This document shows, piece after piece, positions 25,635 to 34,124 of a DNA stretch of 64,000 nucleotides. The translations under genes were made by a program, and so were the position numbers. Origin of the DNA: Prevotella sp. Lineage in GTDB: Bacteria > Bacteroidota > Bacteroidia > Bacteroidales > Bacteroidaceae. The DNA lies in NCBI GenBank assembly GCA_017470055.1, contig JAFUFD010000020.1, forward strand, positions 62,001 through 126,000, read 5' to 3'. The first letter of the stretch is position 1. Each line of letters begins with the position of its first letter. The notes beneath the pieces were generated by a model. The model saw only the letters and a program-made list of their open reading frames with translations, was not told where the DNA came from and did no database searches.

Positions 25635-27197
25635 CTAATGCTTAATAACCATTTTCTTTCCGTTTACTATATAGATGCCTTTCGTCGGATGAGTGACACG
25701 TCGCCCTGAAAGGTCATAATACTGATGAGTGGTCGTGGATGACGACTCCACTCTGTTGATACCTGCCGTAGTATCGAAGCGGAGACGATTGACGAGGATC
25801 GGCGAGGCACCCATGTTATATAATAATAAGGTGTGTTGCCCCGCTGTCAAGGTCACCTCCCTCTCGACATCCGCCCATGCGCCATCAGTGGAGGGCAACG
25901 AGGTATCAAGCAGTTTATTAGCGGCACCCAGCGCATGGCGATAGATGCGGAAGTCGTTCGCTGTGGACGACTTGACATGGAGCGTCAGCCTATAGGTCGC
26001 ATCGGCAGGCACCTCCACCTGGTAGGCGGTCCATGAACTGACCTGCCACTCTACCTGCAAGGGGATGTCGCTACCTGCCTCTGTGTTGGGGCGCACCTTA
26101 GGAACCTGATTGTCCATCGACGCGTCGATATAGTCCTTGGCGAGAATCGTCTCACCCGGCGTGTAGTATTTCCCCCTGTCGAACGATGACATATAGACAT
26201 ACACCTGTCCAAGGTCAGACAACTCACTGCCTGCGGTATTCGTCTGGAACACGCTCATATAGGGGAAGGAGTTGGCGCCACCAGAGGGGTTAGCCATAAA
26301 CCAAGCGTAGCCAGCCACGAGGTCGCTCTGCTCCAGTTTCTGCACCTTCTGCGTCATCTGGTCGATCTGGAAGTCGAGGGTGATGCCTGCCTGATAAGGA
26401 TAGGAATTCGTCTCCCAAGAGCAGAACTCCGTGAGGAACATACGGGGATAGTGTCCGTGAGCCACTTTGTAGTCGTCCATATACTTCACTAAATAGGGAT
26501 ACTTCGCCCGATTGGCAGGACCCATCAGGTCCTTCTCGTCCGCCGTCTCCGTGTCGCTGTAGAAATAGCGTGAGGCAACCCAGTCAACAGCCGAATAGTA
26601 GTTCATATAGGAATGGAAGGCAAGGTAGTCGACCCCCGCATCAGGCACGAGACGGAAGAACTCGTCATACCATGCGAAAGGCTCCCATATCTTCCCCCCT
26701 ACCTGGTCACCTGTGAAGTTAAGGGCAGGAGCCACGATCTCCAAGTCGAAATCGGCGGCTATCTGCTTCACCTTCGCCCAGGCGTTCGCCGCCTGCTGCG
26801 GAGTCATCGCCGAGCCCCCTACCCCAGTGCTGAGGTTAGGCTCGTTGAAGGCAAGCAGATATCTAACCTCCCCTTGATGAGCCGTCAGATACTGGCGCAG
26901 TAAAGTCTCGTTGAAGGCGGCGTTCCAGCACATCGGCACAAACGCCATACTGGTTCCCAAATTGTCAGGGGCACCTGTAGGAGCCACGCCCCAGTTATAG
27001 AGCCAAGCGACTCCTGGCGACATTCTCTCAACGGGTGTGGCTGTCAGTGGTTGGGTCTTCTCATCAAAACAAATCCCGCGCTTGGCACTGCGCTGCTGTG
27101 CCAAGGCGGGAAAACAAACTACTAACATAACCATTAATGACAAAGCGAAAAAAACGCTTTCATTACCTGATAACAATCTTCTTTCCGTTGATAACAT
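25635..27197 (-). CDS. Secreted GH128 endo-beta-1,3-glucanase with CBM-like domain; 5' frame break at a T7 run
   Basis: GH128 (Asl1-like) barrel: VAWLYNWGV, LLAFNEPNLS (acid/base Glu119), FHSYMNYY and FLTEFCSW (nucleophile Glu257), then a jelly-roll/CBM6-like domain (about 375-490) and the tail YYDLSGRRV..KGIYIVNGKK. The open frame starts inside the preceding gene at 27197 with an odd N-terminus. The expected start is the ATG at 27163, sharing TAATG with the upstream stop; it gives only MKAFFSLCH then stop, because the T run at 27154-27148 has seven bases. One more T would give a normal signal peptide joined to this frame. The function is confident, the true start is not. Confidence 0.8.
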   Translation of the reverse strand: MLSTERRLLSGNESVFFALSLMVMLVVCFPALAQQRSAKRGICFDEKTQPLTATPVERMSPGVAWLYNWGVAPTGAPDNLGTSMAFVPMCWNAAFNETLLRQYLTAHQGEVRYLLAFNEPNLSTGVGGSAMTPQQAANAWAKVKQIAADFDLEIVAPALNFTGDQVGGKIWEPFAWYDEFFRLVPDAGVDYLAFHSYMNYYSAVDWVASRYFYSDTETADEKDLMGPANRAKYPYLVKYMDDYKVAHGHYPRMFLTEFCSWETNSYPYQAGITLDFQIDQMTQKVQKLEQSDLVAGYAWFMANPSGGANSFPYMSVFQTNTAGSELSDLGQVYVYMSSFDRGKYYTPGETILAKDYIDASMDNQVPKVRPNTEAGSDIPLQVEWQVSSWTAYQVEVPADATYRLTLHVKSSTANDFRIYRHALGAANKLLDTSLPSTDGAWADVEREVTLTAGQHTLLLYNMGASPILVNRLRFDTTAGINRVESSSTTTHQYYDLSGRRVTHPTKGIYIVNGKKMVIKH

Positions 27198-30100
27198 AAA
27201 TACCTTTTCTTAGTTGTATGCGATGGCTCTGCACATCAGAGAGCGTTGCCACACGATGTCCCTGCAAGTCGAATACCGCATTAGCGTAAGGTACTGCGAC
27301 AGCGGGTATCTCATTGCCACGGACGATATGGAGACCGTCTGTCTCTGGGTCGGGCTCAGGCTCCTCCGCCTTCTTCTCACGCCAGAAGAACAGGTTGTCA
27401 ATCTGGAGTTCGTCACCCGTATTGCCACCGCTCATGAACCATACCAAGTTGCCTTTCCATGCCGACTGACCTCCGTTGTTCTGCGGATAGAGGCTGGGGA
27501 ACGACTTCTTGATGAAACTATATGGGATATCGAAAGAGTACCACTCGTTGTCACGCTTGTAATTACCGATGACAGGCGTGTTCTCATCGTATGGCTCAGA
27601 ACCGATGGTAAATCGTGACTCCGCAAAACCAATCAGGTGGTTGCAGTTGTCAGTGCCACGCATGGCGAAGTGCAGATACCAGTCGCCATCCTCCAGGATT
27701 GTCAGGTCTGCGCCGTCTCCCTCCAAGAAACCGCCACCAGACCATCCCTTGGTGCCCACTACCCAGTCAATCCAGCCTTGTCCCTCGATGCCGAAGGAGT
27801 TGACTGTATTGCCACTCTTGTCACCGCTGGAATAGGTATCGCCTTCCCAGTTGTTCAAGGTATAGTAGCCAGCAAGGATATTCTCATCTACCGTCCCTCC
27901 CTCGGTCTGCATGGAGATGGTAGCCTCAGAGACGTTGAAGTTGATGAACTCCTTGTTCTCCAAAGTGAGATAACTCTCCCCGTCCTCATCAAGGCTCTTG
28001 GTGGTGAAGTCACCCAGTTCGCTGACCTCAGGTGTCGAGCCGTCCTTCTTTTTCCAGAAGAAGATATTATCGAACGAGAACCAACTACCCGTATAGTAGG
28101 TGTCCATGGTGTAGAAGCAAAGCAGGTTATCACCAACATTTACCTTGCCATTACCGTTCTTGCTCCATAACTTACCGTATTTCCTCAACTCGGCGACAGG
28201 GATGTCAAAGGCATACCACTCACCGTCACGGGGGAAGTCTGCGAAAATAGGATGCGTGCTATAGGCGCCAAAGGTCAGGATGGCGTCATTATCCTCTGCG
28301 CCGAAACGGACACGGACAGGAATATGTCCCACTGCCGCGTCAGAGCGCAAGGCAATATGCAGATAGTATGAGTCGTCAATCATCGAGAGGTCTTTCTCCG
28401 AGGCAGAGGCGATACCCATGCCGTTCCAGTTCAGGTTGGCGGTGGCAGCCCATGCGGAGATACCTCCTGTGAAGACACCTGATGAGTTGGCGACATCATC
28501 AACATGGTCACCTGCGATCGTTCCTTCCCAAGTGTAGTAGTTGTTGCTCTGGGTGTAGTCCTGCTCAGCCTTCAGAAGGTTCTCCTCGCTATAGGCGCCA
28601 TCGCCTGTCACACCTTTCCAAACATCCTCTGAGAGTTGGATGGGGACTATCGTGCCCACCTGCTCCAAGTCGAAAGCCCACGTACCGTCCTCGTTGACAC
28701 TCTTATAGCCAAACTTGCCTAAGTCGGAAGTGGTGTCTTTATAAGTAGGAATCTCCTTGGTCTTGCTCTTATAGAAGAATATATTATCAAAGGAGACCTC
28801 CGAGTCCGTCACGCCTCCGCTTATAAAGGCGATGATGTTATCGTCGAAAGCAGCAGGGTTGCCCTTGAAGAGCGGAGTGGCAAACTGCCTAAGCGCCTTG
28901 ACAGGAATATCGAAATAATACCACTGCCCGTCACGCTTGAAATCGCCGACGCTGGCAAGTTTGCCATCACTGCGACCCACAATGAAATTTGCATTGCTGA
29001 CCGTGATCTGATGAGAGGTACGACGCTCCACGTCGTCAGCCTTCAGTGCGAAATGCAGCCAATAGGTGTCATCTATCATGGAGAGGTCCTCGTCTTTGAT
29101 GTTGAAGCCCAAACCTGACCAGCCAGCACTTGCCACGGTGAACATATTATAGCCCTCATCCCATCCGAAGGAGTTGGTCTTTCCGTCACGACTGACAGGA
29201 ACATAGGTGTTATCCCAGATATACAGGTTGCGATTGTCGTTGTTGACATTATAGTCATAGACTGTGGCACCCGCCGCATAAAGATGTCCTGTCACGCCCT
29301 CACTGGTGGAGATAAGCACCGCATCCGACACATCACTGAAATCAAAAGTCGTCTCACCATTCTCGTCCAAGGCAAGAGAGGCAAAGCCTGACAATTCCGT
29401 CGCAATGTCTTCATGATGCTCAGGCTCTGGCTCGTCAGGGATATTCGTCACTTTCTCGCCATCAGCGTCATAATAGAGGTACTGAGCGTCCTTATCATCC
29501 TCCTTCTGGTAGACACGTACCCAGTCGACATACATCTTAGCCTCGTCGCCGTCATTCGGCAAGGCGGTAACTTTTGCGGGATCGTAGATATTGGGGAACG
29601 TACCACCCACGGCGAGATTGAAGAGGAAGTAGAACGGCTTCTGGAAGTAATGTCCAGGAGCCATCGCATCGTCGGACTCTGTGATGCCCAACGTATAATA
29701 GCGAGCCCTGTTCTTACGGGCATTGTTATAGCCCTCCAGGTCGTAGTACATATAGAGGTAGTTCTCGTCCCACTCGATGGTGAAGATATGGTAGTCACCC
29801 TCTACGGCACCGATAGACTCAAACTTATCTTTTGAGAACTCCTGACTGTTCTGCTGGTGGTGCTCATTCGTGGCATCCGGACCATAGTGCAAAGTACCAG
29901 AGAAGTAACGGTCCTGCCATCCGGCATACGCTCCAGTGATCGCATTGAAATGACCCATCTCCACAATATCTATCTCACCACAGCGGGGCCAACCGTAGCG
30001 GTTGATGTCGTTACCCATCATCCAGTAGGCGGGCCACAGACCGTTGGCAGTCATCGGGAATTTGATCTTCGCCTGCATGATACCGTGTTTGAAGGCAGCC

Positions 30101-30408
30101 TTCTGGTTGGAGTTGATACGACCAGAAGTAAAACTCTTTCCCTGATAGTTCTCACGCTTGGCGGTCAGTATCAGGTTGCCGTCAGCAACACTGACATTCT
30201 CACGGCGATAGTACTGCAACTCCTGATTACCACCACCAGAGCCACTGACCTCAATGCTCCATGCCTTCTCGTTCAAGGCAGTGCCATCAAAGTTATCCTC
30301 CCACACCAGTTGATAGCCTTCGGGGGCTCCTTCGATAGCCTGCGCTGAGGCAGTAGTCGGAATGACTACTGCCAACAGAGCACCAAACAAAATATTTGAT
30401 ATTCTCAT
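27163..30408 (-). CDS. Secreted GH16 laminarinase with three repeated beta-sandwich modules
   Basis: A 1081-residue exported enzyme (signal peptide about 1-22). The GH16 domain (about 28-305) contains CGEIDIVEMGH with nucleophile Glu145 and acid/base Glu150, the laminarinase-type pattern. Three related modules of roughly 200-230 residues follow (about 330-560, 565-790, 795-1015). Each opens with a 'LDE(N/D)GE..' strand and has 'W.G.G' and 'RD.(Q/E)WY.FDIP' motifs; they look like glycan-binding domains. It ends with a KGIYVINGKK tail. The single module of the 317-residue protein upstream is of the same kind. Confidence 0.88.
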   Translation of the reverse strand: MRISNILFGALLAVVIPTTASAQAIEGAPEGYQLVWEDNFDGTALNEKAWSIEVSGSGGGNQELQYYRRENVSVADGNLILTAKRENYQGKSFTSGRINSNQKAAFKHGIMQAKIKFPMTANGLWPAYWMMGNDINRYGWPRCGEIDIVEMGHFNAITGAYAGWQDRYFSGTLHYGPDATNEHHQQNSQEFSKDKFESIGAVEGDYHIFTIEWDENYLYMYYDLEGYNNARKNRARYYTLGITESDDAMAPGHYFQKPFYFLFNLAVGGTFPNIYDPAKVTALPNDGDEAKMYVDWVRVYQKEDDKDAQYLYYDADGEKVTNIPDEPEPEHHEDIATELSGFASLALDENGETTFDFSDVSDAVLISTSEGVTGHLYAAGATVYDYNVNNDNRNLYIWDNTYVPVSRDGKTNSFGWDEGYNMFTVASAGWSGLGFNIKDEDLSMIDDTYWLHFALKADDVERRTSHQITVSNANFIVGRSDGKLASVGDFKRDGQWYYFDIPVKALRQFATPLFKGNPAAFDDNIIAFISGGVTDSEVSFDNIFFYKSKTKEIPTYKDTTSDLGKFGYKSVNEDGTWAFDLEQVGTIVPIQLSEDVWKGVTGDGAYSEENLLKAEQDYTQSNNYYTWEGTIAGDHVDDVANSSGVFTGGISAWAATANLNWNGMGIASASEKDLSMIDDSYYLHIALRSDAAVGHIPVRVRFGAEDNDAILTFGAYSTHPIFADFPRDGEWYAFDIPVAELRKYGKLWSKNGNGKVNVGDNLLCFYTMDTYYTGSWFSFDNIFFWKKKDGSTPEVSELGDFTTKSLDEDGESYLTLENKEFINFNVSEATISMQTEGGTVDENILAGYYTLNNWEGDTYSSGDKSGNTVNSFGIEGQGWIDWVVGTKGWSGGGFLEGDGADLTILEDGDWYLHFAMRGTDNCNHLIGFAESRFTIGSEPYDENTPVIGNYKRDNEWYSFDIPYSFIKKSFPSLYPQNNGGQSAWKGNLVWFMSGGNTGDELQIDNLFFWREKKAEEPEPDPETDGLHIVRGNEIPAVAVPYANAVFDLQGHRVATLSDVQSHRIQLRKGIYVINGKKIVIR

Positions 30409-30432
30409 GAGTATGACTCGTTATATGGTTTA

Positions 30433-31386
30433 TTACTTAATGACTTTCCTCACACCGTTAGCGGTCTTCACCAGGTTCACACCTGGACGGAGTTCCTTGA
30501 CCTGACGACCTGTGAGGTCGTAAATGGCACGTACCTCATGGTCTGCGGCAGTCTTGGTATTCTCGATACCAGAAGATACCTTCTTATAGAGATAGACACC
30601 GTCGACGGCAAGTGCCGAGCCTTTCTCGGTGATGGTAATCTTATACATGCCCGTATCGGGGTCTACAGCACCCGAAGTAAACACGGAGGGGGTAGCACCG
30701 TCGAAACCTACATTGAAGATAATCGTTCCTGTGGGCTTGCTGAAATCGCACTCGAAGCCATAGTTGCCATCGGGGTCGAGCAAGTCCTTGACGGGGATAT
30801 CCAGATAGTACCATTTGTTGAGGGCAGGAGCATTGCCTACACCTATCAAGGTACCAGCCATCTCACCTACCTCCTTGTTGACCACCAGTTTGATCTCATC
30901 ACCTGTAGGACCGAAGGTGAACTTGAAGTTCTTCGTAGCACTCTCGGAGCCGATATTCATAAAACCTATGTGCAGGATATGATCCTCTGTGACTGTCGTC
31001 AGGTCATAAGGCTGGCTTTTGGCACCGAAATGTCCTGCGCCCCAGTCGTAGAGCGGTGTCATATTCAATTTATCATCTCCCCCGAAGGAGTTCTTCTGGG
31101 TGTCCTCTATATCATATAAGGTGAAGAGTTTATCATCCCAGTCGGCTGTCCAGTAAAAGAACTGGTTCTTCACCATATCGGGATCAAGGTTCTGGTTCGA
31201 CAGGATATTACTACCCATTGCCGTCACCTGTGCGTCAGGAGCATAGATTACAATATAATCCTTACCTTTTGAGAAGTCGAAACCACCAGCGGGGGCTTCC
31301 GTAATGTACTGTGCATTGGCTGCTGTTGTCATCAGCATCATCATCGCCGTTAAGGCTGCGTTACGAGTAAACTTTTTCATTGTCAT
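30433..31386 (-). CDS. Secreted single-module glycan-binding-like protein with sorting-type tail
   Basis: A 317-residue exported protein (signal peptide about 1-25, ..AANA/Q; MKKF at codon 3 is an alternative start). One beta-rich module (about 35-270) with NKWYYLDIPVKDLLDPDG resembles the repeated modules of the adjacent GH16. It ends IYDLTGRQVKELRPGVNLVK. No catalytic residues are seen. It heads the second PUL transcription unit behind a promoter and operator element, 24 bp before the large GH16 gene. Probably a laminarin-binding accessory protein. Confidence 0.6.
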   Translation of the reverse strand: MTMKKFTRNAALTAMMMLMTTAANAQYITEAPAGGFDFSKGKDYIVIYAPDAQVTAMGSNILSNQNLDPDMVKNQFFYWTADWDDKLFTLYDIEDTQKNSFGGDDKLNMTPLYDWGAGHFGAKSQPYDLTTVTEDHILHIGFMNIGSESATKNFKFTFGPTGDEIKLVVNKEVGEMAGTLIGVGNAPALNKWYYLDIPVKDLLDPDGNYGFECDFSKPTGTIIFNVGFDGATPSVFTSGAVDPDTGMYKITITEKGSALAVDGVYLYKKVSSGIENTKTAADHEVRAIYDLTGRQVKELRPGVNLVKTANGVRKVIK

Positions 31387-31417
31387 TCTTTTTTAAGTTA
31401 TTAATAGATTTCGACTG

Positions 31418-31450
31418 CAAATTTAGTGCGGGCAAGCCGTCCGCACCAAA
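31418..31450 (-). promoter_or_regulatory. Promoter heading the second PUL transcription unit
   Basis: On the minus strand TTTG (31450-31447) and TAAATTTG (31425-31418) are 21 bp apart, a full Bacteroidota promoter, 32 bp before the 317-residue protein gene and directly below the shared operator-like element. Confidence 0.7.
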
Positions 31451-31455
31451 TTTTT

Positions 31456-31480
31456 CGCCACGCAAAAACCTCACTTTTCG
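31456..31480 (-). promoter_or_regulatory. Shared PUL operator-like element, copy 2
   Basis: Plus-strand CGCCACGCAAAAA followed by CCTCACTTTTCG. It starts 5 bp after the -33 CAAA, exactly as in the SusC copy, and 31 bp from the -7 box. Confidence 0.6.
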
Positions 31481-31483
31481 ACT

Positions 31484-32611
31484 TTACTTCTGAAACACAC
31501 GAACGTAGTCTACTCGCAGTGCACAGGGAAGAGCCGACTCGTCAACACCCTTGTAGCCACCCCAGTCACCACCCCACGCAAGGTTAAGAATGGGATAGAA
31601 CGCCACATTAAAAGGCCAGGCGTCCTTGCCACTGCCGTCGTTGCGGTAACGCAGTACCTGACGACCATCGAAAAGGAAGCGGATCTCATCAGCCGTCCAC
31701 TCGCAGGCATACACATGGAACGCGCTCTCGGCATCGCTGAAGTGAGTGCCGCCATGCTCCACGGAGGTGCCGCCGTTGTTGTACTTGTTACAGTGGATGG
31801 TGGCTGACACATCGCCAGGATCAGCACCAACCTCCTCCATGATGTCTATCTCGCCACAGCCCGGCCACGGGTTGGTGGCGAAGTTGTTGTTGACAGGCAT
31901 CATCCAGAAGGCGGGCCATGTACCCTTGCCCTGCGGCAACTGGATGCGAGCCTCAAAGTAGCCATACTTCCAGCCCGTGTTGACTTTGGCATAGACACGA
32001 CCTGAGTAAATCTTGCCGTCTGAGCCACGGAAGCAGTTGATGTGCAACTCGCCATTCACCAACTCCGTCACCCGTTGCCCGTCTGCCGTGCCACTGCGGT
32101 AGTTCTGCAACTCGTTGTTTACCCAATAGGCGTTCTGCACCTCATGCGTCCAGTCGCCGCCAAGGGTCGTGCCCTCATCGAACTCATCGTGCCAAACGAG
32201 TCTGTAACCCTCAGGAGCCTCAATGTCCTCGTCGTCGATAGGCACAACGACAACCGCAGCCTGCGCCACGGTGATGACCTCACGCACCAGACCTGACTTG
32301 ACGGTGACAACACCCGTACGTGCCTCGCCATTGTTTGCATTGACCGTGATAGTAACCGTACCCGTCTGTGCCGTGGAGCCACTTACCGACACCCTCATCC
32401 AGTCATCGGAGGTGAAAGCCGTCCACTCACGACCCGTGCAAGTCACATGGACGGTGAATGTGCCACCCTCGGCGGTCGCTGCCACGTCTTGTTGCGAAAG
32501 CGTAATAGTCACCTCACCGCTGCTATCATCGGCGGCATCGTCGCTGCCACACGCCATCATCATCGTGGCAGCCACCAACATACTCATACCTAACAGTATT
32601 CTATTCTTCAT
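31484..32611 (-). CDS. BACON-GH16 laminarinase, surface lipoprotein
   Basis: 375 residues from the ATG at 32611. Lipobox MMMAC, Cys21, followed by acidic GSDDAADD, the type of signal that favours surface export in Bacteroidota. A BACON domain (about 34-118, with W63TAFTSDDW and the closing VITVAQAA) links to the GH16 domain (about 132-375), where CGEIDIMEEVG gives nucleophile Glu254 and acid/base Glu259. It follows the SusCD-binding-protein genes, so it is probably the surface endo-enzyme that feeds SusCD. The frame is open 12 codons further upstream, but that adds no signal-peptide feature. Confidence 0.9.
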   Translation of the reverse strand: MKNRILLGMSMLVAATMMMACGSDDAADDSSGEVTITLSQQDVAATAEGGTFTVHVTCTGREWTAFTSDDWMRVSVSGSTAQTGTVTITVNANNGEARTGVVTVKSGLVREVITVAQAAVVVVPIDDEDIEAPEGYRLVWHDEFDEGTTLGGDWTHEVQNAYWVNNELQNYRSGTADGQRVTELVNGELHINCFRGSDGKIYSGRVYAKVNTGWKYGYFEARIQLPQGKGTWPAFWMMPVNNNFATNPWPGCGEIDIMEEVGADPGDVSATIHCNKYNNGGTSVEHGGTHFSDAESAFHVYACEWTADEIRFLFDGRQVLRYRNDGSGKDAWPFNVAFYPILNLAWGGDWGGYKGVDESALPCALRVDYVRVFQK

Positions 32612-32660
32612 CGTTTCTCTTATTTTAATAGGATGCACATAAGCCATATATATCCAAACA

Positions 32661-32698
32661 CCCCTGTTGGCTTCGTTGGGAAACGAACCCAGCAGGGG
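32661..32698 (-). terminator. Intercistronic hairpin after the glycan-binding lipoprotein gene
   Basis: A 17-bp stem (one wobble, one mismatch; CCCCTG..TTCGTT against AACGAA..CAGGGG) with a 4-nt loop lies between the binding-protein stop and the GH16 lipoprotein. No long T-tract follows. It may attenuate transcription or protect the upstream SusCD mRNA so that those proteins are made in excess. Confidence 0.6.
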
Positions 32699-32719
32699 CG
32701 TAAGTCACGTAGCGAGTGA

Positions 32720-34090
32720 TTAATCCTTATGGGTCTGAAGGATAATCTTACTGATGGTGATCTCCGTATTGGCAGGACATGTGCCAAAGTCGAAGAAGAG
32801 TTTCAGTTTGTCGCAAGCACGAGGAATCTTTGCCTGAGCCACCACGAAGCGGGTCTCACCACCTGCATAGAGTTTCTTCTCCTCCGCAAACAGGTAGTTG
32901 TCATCATCAGAGGCATCAGTCAACTTCACCATAGCGGTGAACTCATTGTTAGACTCGATGACGGCTAAGAAGTCGTACTCGACATCCGCGTCACTAATAC
33001 CTATTTCTGTATCGAACGGTACCTGACACTGCCAACGCGCCTCGGTGTAGACAGGAATCTGCACATTGATAACGCCATTGTTCACTGTCACGCCCAAAGG
33101 CTGACCTGGATCGCGCCAGTCACTGCCTGTCGCATAGAACGTAGAGCCCAGTGTCGGATTTGCCGCAGTCCAAAGGTTCTCCGCCTCACGCCATACGGGC
33201 TCTGGCTCACCCTTCTCCGGAGCGACAATCGCATTCTTTGAATGCTCTATGAAGACGAGGTTCTCAATAACCACCTCCGTGCCATCAGGACAGGTTCCAA
33301 AGTCGAAGAACAATTTCAGGTTCTCGATAGAACGGCTTGGCATCTCAGTCATGTAGAAGCAGATAGGCTCGCCTGCCGGCAGTTTCTGTTCCTCGGCAAA
33401 GTAGAAGTCATTGTCGTCATTAGGATTCGTGAACTTCACCATTGCCGTGAAGGCATTGTTGGAGGTGATGACACATGAGAAGTCGTAGGTCACATCATCC
33501 TGTGCCACTGTCGAGATCGTTGTCTCGAAAGGTATCTGGCACTGCCAACGCTGCTCCGTGCCAACGGGAACAAACACGTTGATGTCACCCGCACCAGTCA
33601 CTGTCACATTCAGGGGCTGACCTGGGTCGTGCCAGTCGCCACCCACCGCATAGAAGGTGTTTGCCTTTGTCACGGTAGCCGTCTTGAAGAGGTTGTCCTC
33701 ACTCTCCGCATCGAAGCCGCTAAAACCGTTCATCTTGGTCTTATCGATCGTAAACGTACGGATGATAGAGCCGTCGCTGATACCATTGGCGTTCTTCACC
33801 TTACACTCCACGGAGTACTCACCAGCCTTACGGTAGTACTTCTTTGCCGTGAACTCACCTGTGTAAGAGGTGCCGTCGATAATCCAAACGGGAGTGACAC
33901 CAGGAGCGGACCTGAAGTTGAAGTAGGCGTAATTGGTCTCCTGATCGACGGTTACCGTCACATTCTCCTCGTAGTCGGAGGCTACGGGAATGGCCTTCAG
34001 ATTGGGGCTGTCATAACTATCGGGCGAGCAAGCCACCAGTGTCAGTGCTGCCACGAAAGCCCCTGCCATATATTGAAATATCTTTTTCAT
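32720..34090 (-). CDS. SusE/F-position surface glycan-binding lipoprotein with two tandem repeats
   Basis: A 456-residue lipoprotein (TLVAC, Cys21). An N-terminal PKD-like region (about 40-135) is followed by two homologous modules of about 145 residues. The first holds FYAVGGDWHDPGQPL and RWQCQIPFET, the second FYATGSDWRDPGQPL and RWQCQVPFDT; both end with a '..KLFFDFGTCP' strand. Position directly after SusD makes it the surface glycan-binding protein of the locus. The repeats suggest two binding sites on one polypeptide. No enzymatic motif is seen. Confidence 0.75.
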   Translation of the reverse strand: MKKIFQYMAGAFVAALTLVACSPDSYDSPNLKAIPVASDYEENVTVTVDQETNYAYFNFRSAPGVTPVWIIDGTSYTGEFTAKKYYRKAGEYSVECKVKNANGISDGSIIRTFTIDKTKMNGFSGFDAESEDNLFKTATVTKANTFYAVGGDWHDPGQPLNVTVTGAGDINVFVPVGTEQRWQCQIPFETTISTVAQDDVTYDFSCVITSNNAFTAMVKFTNPNDDNDFYFAEEQKLPAGEPICFYMTEMPSRSIENLKLFFDFGTCPDGTEVVIENLVFIEHSKNAIVAPEKGEPEPVWREAENLWTAANPTLGSTFYATGSDWRDPGQPLGVTVNNGVINVQIPVYTEARWQCQVPFDTEIGISDADVEYDFLAVIESNNEFTAMVKLTDASDDDNYLFAEEKKLYAGGETRFVVAQAKIPRACDKLKLFFDFGTCPANTEITISKIILQTHKD

Positions 34091-34124
34091 AATGATATTG
34101 TCTCTATGTGAATTACTTTAATGC

